Positions 57,570-64,000 of a DNA stretch of 64,000 bases are shown here, one piece after another. The notes below the pieces were generated by a model that ran no database searches, was not told where the DNA came from, and saw only the letters and a program-made list of their open reading frames with translations. The position numbers were made by a program, and so were the translations under genes. Each line of letters begins with the position of its first letter. Within the stretch, counting starts at the first letter, position 1. The DNA lies in NCBI RefSeq assembly GCF_037975245.1, contig NC_092568.1, positions 3,917,001 to 3,981,000 of the forward strand, written 5' to 3'. This DNA is from Apostichopus japonicus (Eukaryota; Echinodermata; Holothuroidea; Aspidochirotida; Stichopodidae).

Positions 57570-60002
57570 CTAGGCCAAGGGCTTAAAAGCTTTTCAGAAA
57601 GAAAGGATACTGCATGTGCAGTCACGGTCTCTTTTTCTGTAAAGTAAATTCCCAGTTTCAGAAATTTGATACATTGGAAATACATGACAGGAATCTTAAC
57701 ACCACATATTGTACGACTTCGTGGCGATCACTCACCAATAAATATTCAGGCTATTCGCCCCACTTTATAAATACTGATGACGTATTGTTAAAATTACAGT
57801 TTAGCCTCTAAGCTACATATATCCTTAAATGTAACAGTAAAAAGAAGTACATCACAAAAATCTGATAATGTGTTACATTTTCTGGGCTACAACCTTTACA
57901 TTGACAGCTATTAATAATAACAGGTTAGGACCTAAGCCAAAAGTTTGCAATCATTTGATCTCATGGTAATTTCAGCTTTCACATAGAATTGAATCTTAGT
58001 GTTGAGTGTGGGAAACTGTTGTTCATTTCAGCTTCATGCTTGAAGTTATTTCAAAATGTCTAAAATATCATCTAAGAGTTGGGTGTTAATATCAGAACAA
58101 ATTTGTAAGGATTTTTCCTGGTTGTCTGAAACAATTGTTCCAAAGAAACAATGAATGATTGATAAGTCCTCTGTAGGAGATGTGTAGGTTTGGTGAATAG
58201 GACACCAGCTTTGGGCCATTAAAGCTCCCCAGTTTTTCAGTTAATTTCCAAAGTGATAGAAGGTGATAGTGATATTAATCATTTATCATTTTAACTTTTG
58301 GGGGTATTTAGTCACATTGTTATCTGAATTTGATGTAGAAAACTACTTGTCCTCCAGCAACCTACTGATTTTGGTTGTCCAAACAGAAGTTTGGTTGTCT
58401 CAGACAACTGGATAACCATGAGAAATTTGTTTGGATCTTTTCATTCATAACTGGTCTTCCTGGGAACATTTGAATCTGCCTCTTCATTAATGGTGTATAC
58501 TGTACTTTTCTTGATAATGCTATTCTTTGAAGTGTTCATTGATTACGCAGTGGGTGCAGCTTGCGTGGTTTTGACATTGTGGCTGTCACTTGAATCACAA
58601 AACAATAGATATTAAAAATAATTTTAAAAAATGCTTGAACTGGCAGGTATTTGCACTTTGCATAGTCAAAACATTTAATATTTATTTTTTGCCCTCTAGT
58701 CAGATTTTGATTTTAATTTCAGGAAGCATGCTGTGTATTATTTTATATTCATTTATTATATTAGTATATTTCATATCTTGAATCGGTACATTTTAATCAG
58801 ATTTGCTCAGAGTAAGATATTATAAAATAAGCAATGACATGTTAAGATAACTACTGCTAACTGGAATCCATATTGCAGTAGTGCAAGTCTAACACCAGAA
58901 TGACCTCTCAATGTTACTTACTGCTACTAATTGTTCTTTCCTAGTTGATTTTAATGTGACAAACTGGCACTTGGTTTGACAGCACAGACACTTGTAACGT
59001 TGTGTTAAGTTAGGTTGTGGTGGAATGTGGTAGATCAATGTAATATTTGTTGGCAAGAAATTATGACCTGCATTTTTTTCTCCTGATTCATTTCGCTTTA
59101 CACAAATGGAGCTTATGAAGCACATTGTCAAACTGCAATTGAAGCTACAGTAGTGGCATGGGTTCCTCTCTACTTGCGATCACTTTCTCTGTCAAAATCT
59201 CAACTATTCCAGAAAGGAATACATTAACCTTGCAGTGAAACACATGCTACAATATATTTGTCGAATTATCAAATTTCCGAAAGTAGGCCAAATAAAAGTA
59301 CAAAGCCACATAGCCTGCCAGTAGTTTACGAAACTTTGTGAAGCAAGCCTGCTTATATAATTTATAAGGAGAGAAATACTGCACAGATACCTTGGTGAAT
59401 CTCAGAGACCATGCAGAACATGGTCTTTTTATCTCTTTTTTTGTCCTCTGGAAGTTGTCAGCACCTGTCGACAAATCTGATATGTAACATCTTTACGTCA
59501 CTAGATATTTGTTACTGACAATGAACGTAGCATTTGCTTAGCCCCCTATCTGTACTTCTTTTATGCAATACTGCTTCGTTTCCATGTGGTGTACTTAATC
59601 GGTACAGTTTACTAATTACTTAAAAAAATCACTAAACAATATATATACAGTACTATACTAGTTTGGAGAGTCGGTAGAATAGTACTTTTGAAAACTTTTG
59701 GGCCACTAATTTTGGAGGTAACAACTGACGACCTTTTTCTACGAATGCATAGATTTTCTTCAGTTTTTCAGCTTTGCCGTTCTGTTCCCAATGTACTCTC
59801 TGCGGTATTAAGGAGGTTGATGGCAGATGCCATGGGAGGGGGAAGGGGGTGGATTCAATTAAGATTGCATAAATTAAGATTAGATTTCATATTAGGTCTA
59901 TTCTTGCTGCTTGTAGCATACTGGTAACAGATGTGAACCAGGTTAGGGGTAGCATTTATGTCTGTTCGACTGACTCATTCAGTTTTCTTTTGACTCTAAA
60001 AG
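57570..60002 (+). other. Rest of intron 1 of the IFT43-like gene
   Basis: Intronic sequence without a recognised element or coding frame, ending in the acceptor TGACTCTAAAAG at 60002. Confidence 0.5.
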
Positions 60003-60122
60003 GATGCCAAGAAGGGAAGACGGGCCAGGGCTATCCCAGAACATTCTGATAGCCAGCCGAATGGAGAACTGCCGAAGGAGAACGATGGAAGTGCAAGCAA
60101 TCCTGCTGAACAGATCCCTCAG
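60003..60122 (+). CDS. IFT43: IFT43-like gene, coding exon 2
   Basis: Forty codons in phase 0 on both sides, beginning DAKKGRRARAIPEH and ending NPAEQIPQ, between acceptor CTAAAAG and donor GTACAG. The basic KKGRRA block corresponds to the KMGRRA block near the N terminus of animal IFT43. The rest is the hydrophilic, probably disordered linker expected there. Confidence 0.6.
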
Positions 60123-62457
60123 GTACAGTTTTGTACATGATGTTAGCCAATTGTACACAGAGGCACAAGAGCTACAGTAAAGTGACACAGGCAGTTCAGT
60201 AAGGTCATCAAATTTGCTCTAAATTCCTCTCTTCGCCCCCTCCTCAAACCCCCTCCCCCAATCTTCCTATTCCCAATCCTGTGCCTTCCATTAGAAGCAG
60301 GGAAATATATTTAGAAAGGAAAACTGAGTTAATTTGGCAATGACAAATTGCTATTGAAGCACAACAAATGTGATTGGCTTCCATACAATTACAATGCATC
60401 TGGGAGACAAATCAATCAGCATTGATGATAATGTCTGGTTAGTGCAGTGATCTATTCAGTGAATTTGTTGCATGCAACTGCATTGCCTAGATGAAAACTA
60501 TTCATTAATACTGGTCAGTAATATTTTGTAGTCTTGCATGAACCAGATCCCATCATTTACTGTGCACATACGTATGGGGAGCACTGTAAAATGACTGGAC
60601 ATGAGTGATAATTTATCCTGTATTGCATCGCATAATGCTATGCAAAATGGGCACTTTGCTATTCAAGTGCCAAGATGCTTCGCTGTTATTGTACAGAGAA
60701 CCATAGTACTTTATAAGGGACAGTTCATAGCCTTCAAAACTGCTATGCTAAATGTTGACAGTAAATTATTCCCAGACTACACCCAAGTAATTGAAATGTC
60801 ATTGATACCTGTGTTTATAGAGCATTTCTTGGCATGTTTTTCTGTGGTACTGAAGATACATGTAACAACACAGCTACAGTACTCTCAAGTTGAATGTTTG
60901 CTCTCGAAATTTTAATCACCCAACCTAGTTTGTCTTATGGAAGGCATGTTGGTGTTTTATGTTGGTTGTCCAGCAGGAAGAAAGAGCCATATTTTTGGTT
61001 AAGTCTTATTCAAGAATGCTTTATGGAGGTTTTACTTAATTTAGTGATTGTTAGTCTCATACAGTACTGCAAACATGAACGCCTGTAAAGTTTGGATAAA
61101 CTCAATGTGGATGGCAATGTTGTTCGATGAAACTGTCACTCACACCTGAATTGGCAATGGTCGATAGTGTATAATTTAATAATAATTGGATGTACCTTTT
61201 TGATTTCCTTTGGAAGCCTTCCAAGGTAAGATGCTTCCATAAAATGGAAAAAGGCCTTGACCACATCCTTCAACTACAGGGTGATGTTGCAAATGTCAGG
61301 GGAGAGTTTTGCAATTAGCTTGTTGTTAAAGCAGTGTGCTACAACTTGGACATGTACTTATGCTCATTGCAAGTTGTTATTTGCAAGTTGGCTCTTTCTA
61401 ATCAGGTCACCTAAACTTTCTGTCATATATAGCAAGGTTTGTTGCATTCATGTCTGTCAAGGTAAGGATAGGGGTTTGCAGACTGGGATAGGGGGTTCTG
61501 TCAAACCCTCAATGGGGTCAGATATTGTAACCATTTATATACTGTACATTATCAAGCCATCTAGGAATTAACTGTAATCTGGTTATGCATATGATCCACA
61601 TTCCAAATAATTTGAAATCCCTCTCAATCACTCTTTCTTGTGAATAATTGAAACTGTAATTGTGTGTGTGTAACTGTGCATCTTTTACTATGGGGGAGGT
61701 GGGGGGGTCTTTCTTATATATTAGATATTTAGGTACATTTTCACATAAACTTCTAAATCTTGTATCATGTGTGTGTTTAACTGTGCATCTTTTTCTATGG
61801 GGGAGGGGAGGGGGTGGGGCCCTGCTTATATATTGGATATTTAGGTACATTTTCATTGTAAACTTCTAAATCGTATGTCAGGTCGTGCTACTTTGTTTTG
61901 CAGCCACCACACATATGAGCATTGGTGTAAATGTGTTGCAACAGATATTAAGTGTTATCATGTTAGAGCAGGTTTCTTGCCTCAACTGATATACTTTGAT
62001 GCCAAGAGAACTCAGCCTGCGGATATTCGAGGCCAAACATGATCATTACAGAGTCACGCACATAACTTCTGGCTTCTGACAGTCTGTGACTGCAATCCAC
62101 TTACAGAATGCCGTTTTAAATGACGCAGTATTTTGGCACAATCTGTGACTTTTGTGGAGAAATATGTTTACTTTGACACGTCTAAATACCATGTGCTGAC
62201 ATTCAAACCAAAGTGTTTTATCTTTTTTCTTTTTGCTCTTCATTCATTTGTTGAAAAAGAAACCTGGTTGATGTCGATTTATATTAGTCTTTGCATTTAA
62301 TGCAACTCACTTTTCGTTATATGTCTTAGGCGGGTTTGTAGATTTTTATCACATGTTTTCATCATGAATGCAATGCAATGGTTCATGTTAATTGTTATTG
62401 AATGTGTACAGAATAACATGATTTTATATTGTGATTTCATGTTGTATGTTGTCACAG
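60123..62457 (+). other. Intron 2 of the IFT43-like gene
   Basis: Non-coding. A two-copy tandem repeat of about 107 bp lies at 61661-61873. It ends in the acceptor TTGTCACAG. Confidence 0.5.
61661..61873 (+). repeat. Two-copy 107-bp tandem repeat
   Basis: TAACTGTGCATCTTTT, TATGGGGGAGG, GATATTTAGGTACATTTTC and AACTTCTAAATC occur in the same order twice. Confidence 0.85.
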
Positions 62458-62537
62458 GAACAAGGTGAAGCACCCCCAAGACCACCCAGGAGACAGATGG
62501 GGTGGGCCAACGACGCTCCACAGAGTAACAAAAAAGG
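62458..62537 (+). CDS. IFT43: IFT43-like gene, coding exon 3
   Basis: Twenty-six codons plus two bases (EQGEAPPRPPRRQMGWAND and PQSNKK), flanked by CACAG and GGTAGGT. The proline-rich run followed by R-R-Q-x-G-W is the most diagnostic part for IFT43. Phase 2 donor. Confidence 0.65.
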
Positions 62538-63385
62538 GTAGGTTCCATTTATGTGAATGTTTTGTTACAGAATGTTCACAGAACAAACAGTCAAAGTGAA
62601 CAGTCAAGCAGTCAAACCCACCCCAACCCACCCCAACCTTCATTCCTACTCCCACCTCAGCCCACCTTCCCCAATGCATGTGATATGACTATCATCCATG
62701 AAGGATATCTTGCATGAATTCATACTATTAATATTGCAGCCATAACTGTACCCTATTAATCCAGTATTTATCAATAATGGCAGCTGTGCTTAAAAGTGGA
62801 AACCACAGTTATTTTACCCAGAGAAAACATCGAGAAAATGTGGATCAAGATCGTTGAATTATCTGTACAGGAATGTACCCATTCATGAAGTTTTATCATT
62901 TCAGGACCGCAGCAATGCACTCTCTAAATTTGTGGTAATAATGATATGATATGGTAGATTATACAACAAATATCCTATAACCTTGCGAGTTTACCCTGCT
63001 GGTAAAATGTGCTCAAATTAGAGATATTTTTGCAGGACTGGTACTTCAAAGGCACTCTGCTGAGTGGTACAGTATGTAATGGTTATTCTTCTCCATGTAC
63101 CCCCATTCCCCATACAAATTTTCCGCCCAAAACTCTAGAAACTGTGAGTCCTCATTCCATCGTCGTAACTGCATATGCAATTTATGTTACTTTACAACAA
63201 ATGTACAATTGATATTAGATTATTTAAAACAATGCAATGTCTAATAGACATGCACAGTGCCTAACCTGAAATTTCTAGTACCAATCGTATTCCCCTGGGC
63301 AATTAATCGCATGTTCTCTATGTTATGCACGTATGTATGCTACACTAACATACTGTACTTATCAAACGTTTGTCATTTCCAAAAG

Positions 63386-63421
63386 GGATACAACAGTCAG
63401 TGGAGTGGACCGCTTTGAAGA
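63386..63421 (+). CDS. IFT43: IFT43-like gene, coding exon 4
   Basis: 36 nt joining the previous phase to give G-DTTVSGVDRFE, between acceptor CCAAAAG and donor AGTAAGTT. It is short but both splice sites are good and the phase fits. It could be alternatively spliced. Further exons lie outside the window. Confidence 0.5.
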
Positions 63422-63703
63422 GTAAGTTGACCTCAGTGTTTCTCATTTCTATGCTCAGTTCGGTCTTCTCTCAAACCTTGGTCAGACACGTATCTAGACC
63501 GTGTGATTAAGTCAACGCGTCATAGAAGCGAGAACCAGTCCATGCAAAGCTCAGGTCCTAGCACTTGCTACAGCAGCTGTGTGTCAAGACTTTTGATAAC
63601 TGGCAAGCCTTCCTACGTTCTATGCATACCAAGCCTGCATGTTTTACCATACTTTGTACGTGACTTTGTAAACAGACAGTGACATGAAGGAGACAGTGTT
63701 TTT

Positions 63704-63817
63704 ACAACACACCATTGTGTCCCCATAGGTAGTTCAATCACTCACTCTTATCATGTGTTAACAACACACCATTGTGTCCCCATAGGTATTTCAATCTCTG
63801 ACTGTTATCATCTCAGT
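63704..63817 (+). repeat. Two-copy 57-bp tandem repeat
   Basis: ACAACACACCATTGTGTCCC followed by CATAGGTA and TTCAATC occurs at 63704 and 63761, in the intron after exon 4. Confidence 0.85.
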
Positions 63818-64000
63818 GCTGCAGTGCTGGTATTTTAATATCCGACTTGAGTTGTGAGAAGAGTATATATGAATCTCTGATAAATGATCGTTTTGTGATA
63901 TAGATCATGGCACCCACGATGCTTCACGTTGTGAAATTTTACAGCTCTGTTTTACTTTATAATGTAACAAGATTTGGTTGTCATGGAAACCAATCTGCTT

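Overview
The window looks like animal nuclear DNA. It has spliced exons of a conserved cilium gene, vertebrate/invertebrate-type LINEs, many hAT-type miniature elements with 8-bp target duplications, and an LTR. No prokaryotic gene organisation is visible. The AT-rich sequence and frequent TAGGCCTA-like words suggest a marine invertebrate, possibly an echinoderm; that species guess is only inference. Gene density is very low.

Layout. 1-19.4 kb is non-coding DNA with mobile-element remains: a LINE tail (482-772), a long-inverted-repeat MITE (1458-1934), one isolated degenerate tRNA-satellite unit broken by a LINE tail (2605-3165), hAT-type MITEs (4085-4569, 10469-11157, and 14430-15775 with another nested inside), a trinucleotide microsatellite (7519-7770), and a promoter-like module present in two diverged copies (3355-3660 and 18441-18900).

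19.4-50.8 kb is the main feature: a head-to-tail satellite of about 285 bp per unit. Each unit carries a tRNA-Phe(GAA)-derived gene on the minus strand. I count 89 full units, 3 before and 86 after an inserted LINE. In every unit the tRNA has good acceptor, D and anticodon arms, but the T loop holds about 35 extra nucleotides that include a self-complementary hairpin (one arm is mutated in a few units). Units come in two main spacer lengths (283 and 291 bp) and are arranged in nested higher-order repeats of about 858 bp, 6.0-6.3 kb and 2.3 kb. The array is broken by a hAT MITE (19704-20452) and by a nearly complete two-ORF LINE of Tx1/L1-like type (21102-26223). That LINE lies 35 bp downstream of a tRNA unit, in the same orientation, with a 14-bp target duplication. 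A second, old LINE tail of the same kind sits in the same part of the isolated unit at 2.6 kb, which suggests targeting of this repeat.

50.8-54.9 kb holds the decaying array edge, a GTAT microsatellite, a hairpin cluster and another hAT MITE (53266-53922). 54.9-64 kb holds the 5' part of a plus-strand gene that I read as IFT43-like (intraflagellar transport), with four coding exons joined in frame by GT-AG introns. The gene runs off the right edge. Its first intron has collected a small element filled with telomere-like repeats, a hAT MITE and a solo LTR.
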